A stretch of 64,000 bases of DNA from Anaerolineales bacterium UBA5195 (GTDB lineage: Bacteria > Chloroflexota > Anaerolineae > Anaerolineales > Villigracilaceae). Position 1 is the stretch's first letter. The number at the start of each line of letters is the position of its first letter. Below, in pieces: positions 1-8,703 of this stretch. The position numbers were made by a program, and so were the translations under genes. The DNA is taken from positions 1 through 64,000 of the forward strand of contig DHVZ01000003.1 of the NCBI GenBank assembly GCA_002412925.1, written 5' to 3'. The notes below the pieces were generated by a model. The model had not been told where the DNA came from. It searched no databases and saw only the letters and a list, made by a program, of their open reading frames with translations.

Positions 1-62
1 TTCTGACAACATTTGCGTGCACACAGTGGAAGAAAAAATCTGGCGTTTTCCCAGGAACGTGG

Positions 63-181
63 TATACTCTTGCGGCTCTGGAAACTCAGGGCATCCGCTT
101 GGGACAATGTTTTGATTTTTCCGACCCCGCCAAGAGTGCGGGACGAGATGATTGCCCGATGCACGAATATCGGGCATTTTT
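63..181 (+). ncRNA. candidate small RNA or structured leader upstream of deaD
   Basis: A -10-like TATACT lies at 63-68 and a Rho-independent terminator ends at 181, so a transcript of roughly 105 nt is possible. It could fold into a first stem (GCGG...CCGC with an inner CTCTG/CAGGG helix, about 74-101), a second stem (CCCGC/GCGGG, about 126-142) and the terminator stem. No convincing -35 is seen and I do not recognise an RNA family. It could also be the 5' leader of the cold-shock-type helicase gene downstream. Low confidence. Confidence 0.3.
153..181 (+). terminator. Rho-independent terminator
   Basis: Perfect 8-bp stem TGCCCGAT (153-160) with ATCGGGCA (169-176), an 8-nt loop, then five T residues (177-181). 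It ends the candidate RNA, or could act as an attenuator ahead of deaD. Confidence 0.7.
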
Positions 182-310
182 GTTGCAAGGACGAGTTCCG
201 CAGACGCGAGTCTGAGTGAGACTCATCCACAGGGATGGTCCGCCCGTGAGGGCCGATCGATGCAGGCAAGAATTTCGACGGAGTCATCAAAACGAATCCC
301 TTTTCATAAC

Positions 311-464
311 TATGTCATTGCGAGCCGCCGTTCTTGGGCGGCGCGGCAATCTGCACTCGACCGGAGAAATCCGTTAGAGGGGAGATTGCTTCGCTCACCG
401 GGTCTCGATACAGACGCTAAAATGCAGCGCCTTACTCGACCAGCGGCTCGCTCGCAATGACATA
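311..464. repeat. MITE-like palindromic repeat with a second repeat nested inside
   Basis: The termini TATGTCATTGCGAGC (311-325) and GCTCGCAATGACATA (450-464) are perfect 15-bp inverted repeats. TGTCATTGCGAGC ends are typical of non-autonomous intergenic repeats in many bacterial genomes. Inside it, about 400-445, a segment running from GGTCTCGATAC to TTACTCGACCAG matches, in inverse orientation, the GGTCGAGTAG family found later in this window, so one repeat appears to sit inside the other. It ends only 15 nt before the deaD start. Confidence 0.8.
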
Positions 465-479
465 ACACTTGGAGTTTTG

Positions 480-2210
480 ATGACAACCGAATTTACCGTT
501 CTAAACCTGCGCCCCGAGCTGGAGCAGGCCATTGTCGCGCTTGGCTATGAGGAACCCACTCCCATCCAGGCCGGAATGATCCCCCTCATGCTGAGCGGCG
601 TCGATGTGATTGGCCAGGCCCAGACCGGCACTGGCAAGACCGCCGCTTTCGCTCTCCCCATTCTCAACAACCTGGAAACCGGCAAACGCGCCCCACAGGC
701 GCTGGTCATGGCCCCCACCCGCGAACTCGCTTTGCAGGTGTCTCAGGCTATAACTACCCTCGGACAGTTTTGCCGGGTAAGGGTGCTGGCCGTCTATGGC
801 GGCGCGCCTTACATCAAACAGATCAATGAACTTAAGCGCGGCGTGGATGTCGTCGTTGGCACCCCTGGCCGCCTGATTGACTTGATGAAACGCAACGTGC
901 TCGATCTCAGCCAGGTCCGCACCGTTGTGCTGGATGAAGCTGACGAAATGCTCAGCATGGGTTTCATCGAAGATATTGAAACCATCCTGGCGGCCACCCC
1001 CGCCGAACGCCAGACTGCGCTTTTCTCGGCTACCATGCCGACTCCCATCCGCCGCCTGGCCGACAAATATATGCGCGACCCGCAGTCGGTCACCATCCGG
1101 AATGAGCAGATGACGATTGCCGCGACGGAACAGCGCTATTACCTGGTCAACGAGCGCGAGAAAACCGCCGTTTTAACCCGACTTTTCGAAGTGGAGGAGA
1201 TTTCCTCCGCCCTGATTTTTGTCCGTACCCGCGCTGGGACCGGCGAACTGGCCAATGAACTCTCCACCCGCGGCTTTCCTTCGGAAGCCCTGAATGGTGA
1301 CCTCAGCCAGGACGCGCGCGAACGCACCCTTGGCCGTTTCCGCGCCGGGCAGGTCAAGGTGCTTGTTGCCACCGATGTCGCCGCGCGCGGCCTCGATATC
1401 GATGATATTTCGCATGTCTTCAACTATGATATGCCCGAAGACTCCGAAATCTACGTCCATCGCATCGGTCGGACGGGACGCGCCGGGAAAACCGGGATCG
1501 CCATTACACTGGCAACACCTTTCGAGAAGCGCCGGATTAAGGACATCGAACGCTTTGCCCGCACCAAACTGACTCAGGGCGCCATCCCCACCACCGAGGA
1601 AATCCTCGCCCTGCGTGAAGGCCAGATCGTCAAGCAGATCACTGTCTGGCTGACGCGTGGACGCTGCAAAACGGAACGCGCCATCGTTGATAAACTGGTG
1701 GCTGAGGGCGTTGACCCCCTCGAAATCGCCGCCGTCGCCTTGAAAATTGCCCGCGGCGACGAGAAGCAGCGTCCGATTGCCCCGATTACCGAGCTGAATG
1801 AAATCCGCCCAGCCCGCCCGGTCCGTGGCGGCGGCGTCCGGCGTGATTACGCCGAGAAACGCCCCTTCACCGAAAAACGCGCCTTTGGCGGCGAAAAACC
1901 ACGTTTTGAACGCCCAGCCCACATTAAAAGCCATGAAGGTTTCCCCGGCGCCAAATTTGGCGGCGCCTCCCACGAACCGGGCATGGTCCGCCTGGCGATG
2001 AGCATGGGCAAGATGCACGGCATTCGCCCCTCGGATGTGGTCGGCGCGATTGCCTATCATGCGGATATCCCCGGCAATACGATTGGTAAGATTTATATCG
2101 ACGAAGAACGTACCCTGGTTGACGTGCAGGAACAGTTCGTCGGGCAGGTGCTGGCGAAAACGGGCAAATACAGCATCCGCAAACAGGCGTTTACCGTCGA
2201 AAAGGCGTGA
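480..2210 (+). CDS. deaD: DEAD-box ATP-dependent RNA helicase, DeaD/CsdA type
   Basis: ATP-dependent RNA unwinding protein of about 576 aa, probably acting in ribosome assembly and RNA turnover in the cold. Motifs in order: Q motif (GYEEPTPIQ), Walker A AQTGTGKT, PTRELALQ, TPGR, the DEAD box in VLDEADEML, SAT, RGLDI and HRIGRTGRAG. After a basic, Arg/Lys-rich linker with EKR repeats (about residues 450-500), the last 75 residues match a DbpA-type RNA-binding domain. ATG at 480 is preferred over an in-frame TTG at 477 because GGAG lies at 471-474, 5 nt upstream. A terminator follows the stop codon. Family assignment is firm; the exact RNA substrate is unknown. Confidence 0.96.
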   Translation: MTTEFTVLNLRPELEQAIVALGYEEPTPIQAGMIPLMLSGVDVIGQAQTGTGKTAAFALPILNNLETGKRAPQALVMAPTRELALQVSQAITTLGQFCRVRVLAVYGGAPYIKQINELKRGVDVVVGTPGRLIDLMKRNVLDLSQVRTVVLDEADEMLSMGFIEDIETILAATPAERQTALFSATMPTPIRRLADKYMRDPQSVTIRNEQMTIAATEQRYYLVNEREKTAVLTRLFEVEEISSALIFVRTRAGTGELANELSTRGFPSEALNGDLSQDARERTLGRFRAGQVKVLVATDVAARGLDIDDISHVFNYDMPEDSEIYVHRIGRTGRAGKTGIAITLATPFEKRRIKDIERFARTKLTQGAIPTTEEILALREGQIVKQITVWLTRGRCKTERAIVDKLVAEGVDPLEIAAVALKIARGDEKQRPIAPITELNEIRPARPVRGGGVRRDYAEKRPFTEKRAFGGEKPRFERPAHIKSHEGFPGAKFGGASHEPGMVRLAMSMGKMHGIRPSDVVGAIAYHADIPGNTIGKIYIDEERTLVDVQEQFVGQVLAKTGKYSIRKQAFTVEKA

Positions 2211-2242
2211 GCGCACAGTAAATAAGACTCCAATAAAAAGTA

Positions 2243-2272
2243 AAAGCAGAGGCCACGAAGCCTCTGCTTTTT
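2243..2272 (+). terminator. deaD terminator
   Basis: Stem GCAGAGGC (2246-2253) with GCCTCTGC (2260-2267), extended by flanking A/T pairs, followed by TTTTT (2268-2272). The preceding A-rich arm means it may also terminate ppgK from the opposite strand. Confidence 0.85.
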
Positions 2273-2299
2273 GTTCGCCTCATTCCTTGTTGCTGTACT

Positions 2300-3034
<735 letters not shown>

Positions 3035-3349
3035 AATGCCTCCTGCTATTTTCGGGCCTCTCCTATTCGTTTCTTGATCTACTGATGATGAAATTGTATC
3101 CCTAATTCGCCAGGAATGGGAGAACAAGCTGTTAAAACAAAAGCGGGATAAACAATATCCCGCTGGGTATTGAATTCGATCATTTGTTTATAAATAGCTG
3201 AATCTTTCGGGCCAAAAGATGGCTGGTGTTCAATAATCCGGTTCAGAAAGTTACGCAGTACTCTGTGAGAATCAGCAGTGGGTGAGCTTATTGGCCCACC
3301 CACTGAAACTGACTACTGATAACTGGTCACTGAGTACTGATCACTGCTT
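3035..3349. other. Intergenic region with repeat fragments
   Basis: The 315 bp between ppgK and the aminotransferase holds no convincing gene. A half copy of the palindromic family described at 4548-4672 lies at about 3043-3090; the 14-nt TTTTCGGGCCTCTC is identical in both. Next to the aminotransferase stop (3305-3346) is a run of ACTGATAACTGG/TCACTGAGTACTGATCACTG-like units, a degenerate simple repeat. Confidence 0.6.
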
Positions 3350-4525
3350 TTACCCGTAACGCTGCATGAACTTTTCCATGCGCCGCAGGGCCTCTTCGAT
3401 TTTCTCGTAGGCGGTGGCGTAGGAACAGCGCACAAACCCTTCGCCGCCCTTGCCGAAAGCATTGCCGGGGACAACGGCGACATGCTCTTCGTGGAGCAGT
3501 TTCTCGGCGAAGGCCTCGTCGCTCATCCCCGAGGCTTTGATGTTCGGAAAGGCATAGAAGGCACCGCGCGGCTCAAAGGTGGTCAGTCCGAGTTTGTTCA
3601 GGCCGCCGACGATTAGCTTGCGGCGGCGGTCGTACTCGGCCACCATTTCGTCCACGTAGCTGTCGGATTTCAGGGCTTCGATGGCAGCGTCCTGGGCCGT
3701 CGTCGGCGCAGACATGATCGTGTACTGGTGGATGCGCACCATGCCCTGGATGATTTCCGCCGGGGCGGCGGCAAAACCGATCCGCCAGCCGGTCATGGCA
3801 TGGCTCTTCGAAAATCCGCCCAGCAGGACGGTGCGTTTCTTCAGTTCTTCGCCCAAGGCTGGGAAGCAAACGTGCTTGAAGCCATAGACCAACCGGTCGT
3901 AAATTTCGTCGGAAACCACCATCAGGTCGTGTTCGATGGCGATCTTGGCAATTTCGAGCAGCGTTTCGCGCTCGGCCACCGCGCCGGTTGGGTTGCTCGG
4001 GTAGCCGATGAAAATGACCTTGGTGCGCGGGGTGATCGCAGCGCGGATTTCGTCCGGGTCCACCTGGAAGTTGTTTTCCATCTTGCTGGGGATTTCCACC
4101 GGCACGCCGCCAGCCAGGTAGACTTCCGCTTGATACGAGACAAAGCAGGGGGTGGGGATGATGACTTCGTCGCCGGGGTCGAGCAGGGCCACAAAGGTCA
4201 GGTAGAGGGCTTCCGAAACACCCACCGTTGCAATGACTTCAGTTGCTGCGTCATATTTGACGCCATACAGCCGCTGCAAGTTGTCTGCGATTCCCTGGCG
4301 CAGTTCCAGCTTGCCCGAATTGGAGGTGTAATGGGTTTCACCGGCTTGCAGCGAACGCACCCCCGCTTCAAGGATCGGTTTCGGAGTAGTGAAATCCGGT
4401 TCGCCGATGCCGAGCGAGATGACATCCTTCATTGTCGCGGCAATATCAAAAAATTTGCGGATGCCGGAGGGCTTCAGCCCTACGACCCGTTTGGAAAGAT
4501 ATTTTGCGCTATCGACTTCCTGCAT
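3350..4525 (-). CDS. Class I/II pyridoxal-phosphate aminotransferase
   Basis: PLP-dependent transaminase of 391 aa, fold type I, aspartate/alanine aminotransferase family (AAT_I; similar to PatA/AspC-like enzymes). Visible landmarks: ISLGIGEPDF near the N-terminus, HYTSNSGKLELR, the substrate loop YPSNPTGAV, the DEIYDRLVYG block and the Schiff-base lysine in GGFSKSHAMTGWR, then the carboxylate-binding Arg in VRCSYA. ATG at 4525 is preceded by AAGGAGG. The amino donor cannot be read from the sequence. It is the fourth gene of a minus-strand run (mscL, pcrA, nucleotidyltransferase, this gene, ppgK), separated from the upstream gene by a palindromic repeat. Confidence 0.92.
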   Translation of the reverse strand: MQEVDSAKYLSKRVVGLKPSGIRKFFDIAATMKDVISLGIGEPDFTTPKPILEAGVRSLQAGETHYTSNSGKLELRQGIADNLQRLYGVKYDAATEVIATVGVSEALYLTFVALLDPGDEVIIPTPCFVSYQAEVYLAGGVPVEIPSKMENNFQVDPDEIRAAITPRTKVIFIGYPSNPTGAVAERETLLEIAKIAIEHDLMVVSDEIYDRLVYGFKHVCFPALGEELKKRTVLLGGFSKSHAMTGWRIGFAAAPAEIIQGMVRIHQYTIMSAPTTAQDAAIEALKSDSYVDEMVAEYDRRRKLIVGGLNKLGLTTFEPRGAFYAFPNIKASGMSDEAFAEKLLHEEHVAVVPGNAFGKGGEGFVRCSYATAYEKIEEALRRMEKFMQRYG

Positions 4526-4547
4526 GGTTCCTCCTTGGAACTCGAAA

Positions 4548-4672
4548 TTGTTATCAGCATTTCATGAAAATTGAAAGATTTCCCGAAAACAGGGGTGCTG
4601 GCGTACCGCCCGCACCCCTGTTTTCGGGCCTCTCTTGGTAATTTCGTGGTTTACTGACTATCATTCTAAGGC
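4548..4672. repeat. Palindromic intergenic repeat, family A (TTATCAG...TTTCATGAAA ends)
   Basis: The left end GTTATCAGCATTTCATGAAA and the right end (reverse complement of TTTCGTGGTTTACTGACTATC) form imperfect inverted termini. The centre is a perfect 17-bp stem, 4582-4598 with 4612-4628 (CCCGAAAACAGGGGTGC and its complement), with a 13-nt loop. Related copies lie at about 3043-3090, 16710-16786, 27747-27862, 41735-41800 and 43320-43375. Confidence 0.7.
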
Positions 4673-4727
4673 AATTGGAACTTAATTTGCAGGACAATAT
4701 GTCACTATATCTTGCGTCGTTGTTCAC

Positions 4728-5741
4728 TTAAAGCTGGATGCTGGAGTTATCTCCAATGTTGACCGTCTTGGGATGCCCCTCCACCCTGGCGTTCCTGCCG
4801 ATAAATGAGCCATCCAGCACTGAATCAGTCACCGCTGCGCCATCATCCAGGATGCTGTTGCGGATCACGCAGCCGGTCACTTCGCAATCCGAGCTGATAG
4901 AAACATGCGGCCCGACCACGGAACCTTCGACCAGTGCTGTAGGATGAATGTACACTGGCGGGAGGATGGTCACACCCTGGCGTGTGGCCGCTTCAGTGGA
5001 GTTATCGCGTCCATGCTCGAGCATATACCGGTTCGTTTCGAGCGTGGCTTCGATAGTGCCGGTATCCAGCCAGACCTCCACACTCTGGGTGCGCATCTGT
5101 GTGCCGTGATCGAGCATGATGTTGATCGCATCGGCCAGGAAGTATTCGCCTTTCAACTGGATGCCGCGCTTGATCTGTTCGTCGATTGCAGAAACCAGGT
5201 CTTCGCCCTTTTTGAAATAATAACAGCCCACCAGCGCCAGGTTGTTTTCTTTCGTTTGTGGCTTTTCGATCAGGCGGACGACCTCGCCGGTTTTATCCAC
5301 TTCTGCAACCCCGAAACGCCGCGGATCCGGGACGGCCTTGACCCAGGCCACCCCGTCGCTTTTTTCTTTGGCGAGGAATGAGAAATCCGTCTCGAGCAGG
5401 GTATCTGAAAAAACCATGATGGTTGGGCCGTTGAGGTGATGACGCGCCAGCCAGAGGGCATGACTCTGCCCCTTCATCTCTTCCTGCACAACATAATGGG
5501 CCTTTACCTGTGGATATTGTTTTTTAACATAAACCGGGATTTGTTCTCCCAGGTGCTGCCCGATGATAAAGATATATTCCGTATTTTTCGGGTCCGGGAT
5601 GGTCTTGAACATATCCATCAGGTGGTCAAAAGATGGTTTTCCGGCCACGCCCACCAACGGTTTGGGTTTGCTCCAGGTCTGTGGGCGCATGCGCGTGCCA
5701 AAACCTGCCATGGGAATGACGATTTTCAGCGTGTCAGACAA
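4728..5741 (-). CDS. Sugar-phosphate nucleotidyltransferase with left-handed beta-helix tail
   Basis: Likely makes an NDP-sugar from NTP and a sugar 1-phosphate (RmlA/GlmU-like N-terminal domain, residues 1-235). The nucleotide-binding motif is MAGFGTRMRPQTWSKPKPL; EEMKGQSHALWLA and VFSDTLL match the NTP and metal-binding segments, and LIEKPQTKENNLALVGCYYF is the usual substrate segment. Residues about 255-335 form hexapeptide repeats (PTALVEGSVVGPHVSISSD, DSVLDGSFIG). The start is TTG at 5741 with a strong GGAGG; no upstream ATG fits. It lies 28 bp downstream of pcrA, so co-transcription is probable. The sugar is not identifiable. Confidence 0.87.
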   Translation of the reverse strand: MSDTLKIVIPMAGFGTRMRPQTWSKPKPLVGVAGKPSFDHLMDMFKTIPDPKNTEYIFIIGQHLGEQIPVYVKKQYPQVKAHYVVQEEMKGQSHALWLARHHLNGPTIMVFSDTLLETDFSFLAKEKSDGVAWVKAVPDPRRFGVAEVDKTGEVVRLIEKPQTKENNLALVGCYYFKKGEDLVSAIDEQIKRGIQLKGEYFLADAINIMLDHGTQMRTQSVEVWLDTGTIEATLETNRYMLEHGRDNSTEAATRQGVTILPPVYIHPTALVEGSVVGPHVSISSDCEVTGCVIRNSILDDGAAVTDSVLDGSFIGRNARVEGHPKTVNIGDNSSIQL

Positions 5742-5769
5742 AGTATTCCTCCTCCAGGTGACAAGGTTT

Positions 5770-7941
5770 TTATTTTAGGGTAGTCAAGTTTGCCAGGCTG
5801 GCAGCCAGGCGTTTGATGCCCACGCTATTGAAGACCACATCGACGATTTCGTCGCTGTCCTGTGCGCGGCTGTCGAGCACAATCCCTTCGCCCCAGACCG
5901 GATGTTTGACGCGCATCCCGGCCCGGAAGGTCAACTCGACGATTTTGATCGGTCGCGAGGGCGAGGGCAAAATCCAGGCGGACTTCTCCGTCCCGTAGCT
6001 GGGCTTCCGTTTCCCGGCCCGGCTCTGCCCGCTGACGAGCGCCGCCGGTAAATCTGAGAGGAAACGCGACTCGATCGTATCCTCGGCATAACCCCGCCCG
6101 CCCCGGCGCATGGCGCGCAGGATGTACAGACGGTCTTTGGCCCGGGTGATGCCCACATAGAACAGGCGGCGCTCCTCTTCCATTTCTTCCGGCTCATCAA
6201 AGGAGCGGCTGTGCGGCAGGAGGCCATCATCCAGCCCGACGATAAAAACGACGCCGAATTCCAGTCCTTTGGCGGCGTGCAGGGTTAACAGCGTTGGGAC
6301 GTTCCCTTCGCTGATGGTGTCCTGATCAGAGACGAGGGCCACATTTTCCAGGAATTCGGTCAGAGGGCGGTCTTCATATTCATCGGCCAGGCGGTGCAAC
6401 TCAACCACGTTCTCCCAGCGTTCCTTGCCTTCGTCAGTGCCATCGTCCAAATGTTCTTTATAATGAATATCCTGGGCAATCCGGTCAAACAGTTCGGAGA
6501 CAGTATAAGTGGAGACCAACCCACGCCAGGCCGAAAACAGCCCGCCGAAATCGGCCAGGGGCAGGGCCGCCCGCCCGGTAAAATGGGAAAAATACGGGGA
6601 GTCTGAGCCGCGCGCCAGGTCGAGCAGCACATCGCCGGGGGTTACGTTTGCCGCGCGCGCAGCGGTATGCAGCGCCAGGAGGGTCTTATCCCCAATCCCG
6701 CGCGGCGGGACATTGATCACGCGTGCCAGCGAAATCTCGTCATCCTTGTTCTGCACCAGGCGCAGGAAGGCGATCAGATCCTTGACTTCGCGGCGGCCAT
6801 AGAAACGCTGCGCTCCCACCAGCCGGTAGGGCAGGCGCGCCTGGAGGAAGGCTTCTTCGAGCAGGCGCGACATGGCATTCGTGCGGTACATCACGGCGCA
6901 GTCGCCGGGTTCGTACTGGCGGCTGGCGACCAGCTGGGCAATGGTATCGACCACAAAACTGGCCTCACCATAATCGTCGAGCGCTTCATAAAAGACGATT
7001 TTTTCCCCAGCGCCCCGCTCGGTGAACAACTGTTTGCGCTTGCGCCGTGGGTTGCGATCAATGACGGCCATGGCCGCGTCGAGGATGGTCTGTTTGGAGC
7101 GGTAATTCTGTTCCAAAAGGATGGTCTGGCAGCTGGGATGGTCTTCTTCGAAGCGGAGAACGTTCCGATAATCTGCCCCGCGCCAACGGTACACTGATTG
7201 ATCCGGATCCCCAACGCAAAAAACATTGTGGTACGCCGATGACAAGTGCTTGATCAGGTTGTACTGGGCAATATTCGTGTCCTGAAACTCATCAACCAAA
7301 ACGTGGTGAAAGCGCTGGGCATATTTTTCGCGGACATCCGGGTTATCAGCCAGCAGGTTGGTGGTCATCAAGAGCAGGTCGTCGAAGTCGACGCCGTTGG
7401 AGGCCACGATCAATTCCTGGTAACGCTTGTAGATGCGCTTGACGGCCTCGTCGCGGTAGGTGACGACGGGGAAATCCTCCGGGCCGATCAGCTCGTTCTT
7501 GGCGCGCGAAATCGCGGCGTGGACAGCCACCGGGCGGTAAAGTTTCTCGTTGAGATTCAACTCGCGGATGGCGTTTTTGACCACCGACTGCTGGTCGTCG
7601 GCGTCGAAAATGACGAAATCGGAACTGACGGGCAGTCTTTCAGCCTCGCGGCGCAGGATGCGCGCGCAGGTGGAGTGGAAGGTGCCGAGCAGCAACCCGC
7701 GCGTCATCTCTTCGCCCAACAACTGCTGGACGCGGTGTTCCATTTCGCGGGCGGCCTTATTTGTGAAAGTGACCGCCAGCATCTGGTAAGGGCGCACGCC
7801 CTCGTAGCCGATCAAGTAAGCGATGCGCTGGGTCAGCACGCGGGTTTTCCCGGAGCCGGGGCCGGCCAGCACGAGCACCGGGCCTTCGCCCGCCGTGACG
7901 GCGCTTTTTTGGGCAGGGTTGAGTTTTTCGAGGAAGTTCAT
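5770..7941 (-). CDS. pcrA: ATP-dependent DNA helicase, UvrD/PcrA family
   Basis: Superfamily 1A 3'-5' DNA helicase of about 723 aa for repair and removal of protein blocks. Motifs in order: the Q-like LNPAQKSAV, Walker A AGPGSGKTRVLTQR, DEFQDTNIAQY, GDPDQSVYRWRGA, LEQNYRSKQTIL, the YRTNAMSRLLEE region, TLHAAKGLEF and VGITRAKDRLYI. The C-terminus carries a PcrA-like HPVWGEGIVLD segment (RNA polymerase-binding Tudor-like fold in PcrA/UvrD). ATG at 7941 is chosen because the protein begins at the conserved MNFLEKLNPAQ; the longer frame would start in the palindrome at 7963-7991. There is no Shine-Dalgarno and a TATAAT lies 9 nt upstream, suggesting a leaderless mRNA. Confidence 0.94.
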   Translation of the reverse strand: MNFLEKLNPAQKSAVTAGEGPVLVLAGPGSGKTRVLTQRIAYLIGYEGVRPYQMLAVTFTNKAAREMEHRVQQLLGEEMTRGLLLGTFHSTCARILRREAERLPVSSDFVIFDADDQQSVVKNAIRELNLNEKLYRPVAVHAAISRAKNELIGPEDFPVVTYRDEAVKRIYKRYQELIVASNGVDFDDLLLMTTNLLADNPDVREKYAQRFHHVLVDEFQDTNIAQYNLIKHLSSAYHNVFCVGDPDQSVYRWRGADYRNVLRFEEDHPSCQTILLEQNYRSKQTILDAAMAVIDRNPRRKRKQLFTERGAGEKIVFYEALDDYGEASFVVDTIAQLVASRQYEPGDCAVMYRTNAMSRLLEEAFLQARLPYRLVGAQRFYGRREVKDLIAFLRLVQNKDDEISLARVINVPPRGIGDKTLLALHTAARAANVTPGDVLLDLARGSDSPYFSHFTGRAALPLADFGGLFSAWRGLVSTYTVSELFDRIAQDIHYKEHLDDGTDEGKERWENVVELHRLADEYEDRPLTEFLENVALVSDQDTISEGNVPTLLTLHAAKGLEFGVVFIVGLDDGLLPHSRSFDEPEEMEEERRLFYVGITRAKDRLYILRAMRRGGRGYAEDTIESRFLSDLPAALVSGQSRAGKRKPSYGTEKSAWILPSPSRPIKIVELTFRAGMRVKHPVWGEGIVLDSRAQDSDEIVDVVFNSVGIKRLAASLANLTTLK

Positions 7942-7950
7942 AGCGGGGTC

Positions 7951-7956
7951 ATTATA
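7951..7956 (-). promoter_or_regulatory. -10 element of a probably leaderless pcrA promoter
   Basis: The minus strand reads TATAAT (7956 to 7951), then 9 nt, then the pcrA ATG at 7941. A start about 7 nt downstream of the -10 would place the mRNA end within 2-3 nt of the ATG. No strong -35 is seen; its place is taken by the palindrome at 7963-7991. Confidence 0.55.
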
Positions 7957-7962
7957 ACAAAA

Positions 7963-7991
7963 GTAGGGGCGACCCAATGGGTCGCCCCTAC
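7963..7991. repeat. Perfect palindrome between mscL and pcrA
   Basis: GTAGGGGCGACCCA (7963-7976) pairs with TGGGTCGCCCCTAC (7978-7991) around a single A, a 14-bp perfect inverted repeat. This GTAGGGGCGACCC palindrome is a common dispersed intergenic repeat type. It follows the mscL stop by 13 nt and could stop or stabilise mscL mRNA. Confidence 0.75.
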
Positions 7992-8004
7992 CCGCATTTC
8001 GGGT

Positions 8005-8439
8005 TTACAGTTGGGATGTGCAGCTCGGGCAGCGGGTGGCCTTGAGCGGGATTTCGGTGTAGCAATATGGGCAGGGCTTGGAGGTTGGTTCGGGGGCAAC
8101 CACTGGTGCAGGTTTTCTCATCCGGTTCATCTGGCGGATGACAAGGAATACTACGAAGGCCACAATAATGAAGTCAAAGACGGTATTCAGGAACAACCCA
8201 TAGTTGAAGGTGGCAGCGCCAGCGGCTTTGGCATCTTCCAGGGTGGCATAGCCTGTTCCAGAAAGGTCGATAAACAGGTTGGAGAAATTGACTTTTCCGA
8301 GCAACATACCGATCGGCGGCATGATAATGTCGTTGACCAAAGAAGTGACAATTTTTCCAAACGTGCCGCCGATGATCACCCCAACCGCCAGATCGATCAC
8401 ATTGCCGCGCAGCGCAAATTCCTTGAATTCCTTGAGCAT
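8005..8439 (-). CDS. mscL: Large-conductance mechanosensitive channel with C-terminal zinc ribbon
   Basis: Membrane tension-gated channel that releases solutes on hypo-osmotic shock. The 144-aa protein starts at the conserved MLKEFKEFALRGNVIDLAVG (TM1 N-terminus) with IIGGTFGKIVTSLVNDIIMP, then the second membrane helix NTVFDFIIVAFVVFLVIRQMN. Instead of the usual short charged helix it ends with two CxxC knuckles (CPYCYTEIPLKATRCPSC), a zinc-ribbon tail. ATG at 8439 has AGGAGG upstream; the 50-codon longer frame is rejected. A near-consensus promoter lies at 8468-8496. Confidence 0.93.
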   Translation of the reverse strand: MLKEFKEFALRGNVIDLAVGVIIGGTFGKIVTSLVNDIIMPPIGMLLGKVNFSNLFIDLSGTGYATLEDAKAAGAATFNYGLFLNTVFDFIIVAFVVFLVIRQMNRMRKPAPVVAPEPTSKPCPYCYTEIPLKATRCPSCTSQL

Positions 8440-8467
8440 TCCTGCCTCCTTTGGGTAGTATTTCAGC

Positions 8468-8496
8468 ATTGTAACGTTCCGGTGGGGGGCTGTCAA
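8468..8496 (-). promoter_or_regulatory. Sigma-70 promoter of mscL
   Basis: On the minus strand TTGACA (8496-8491), a 17-bp spacer, then TACAAT (8473-8468). This is a close match to the sigma-70 consensus, about 30 nt upstream of the mscL ATG. Confidence 0.85.
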
Positions 8497-8616
8497 CGAG
8501 AACAACGCAACAGGGCCAAAAAATGGCCTTGCGAAGCGCATCCTACCCAGGTAGCGGGGAAACCAGTTCTCCAGTAGGGTTTTATTCACGCCCGGGTGGG
8601 GTAGAATTGACGCTCT

Positions 8617-8644
8617 TGCGAATTAGTGTATAATCCCCAAGACG
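8617..8644 (+). promoter_or_regulatory. Sigma-70 promoter of the first peptide transporter operon
   Basis: TTGACG (8617-8622), a 16-bp spacer and TATAAT (8639-8644). Transcription should start near 8651, about 53 nt upstream of the first ATPase gene. Confidence 0.85.
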
Positions 8645-8703
8645 TGTATTGTCCTGATACTTCGGTAGCGCGTTCAAAAACCAATTAAAGAAGGATAACG
8701 CAG

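Noticed and set aside
152..460. 102-residue frame upstream of deaD
   Set aside because: It crosses a terminator and the nested repeat; not credible as a gene.
1173..2216. 347-residue frame antisense to deaD
   Set aside because: Shadow of a high-GC coding frame; no motif, and the sense gene is certain.
3079..3303. 74-residue minus-strand frame between ppgK and the aminotransferase
   Set aside because: No Shine-Dalgarno or recognisable motif, and it lies in a repeat-containing gap.
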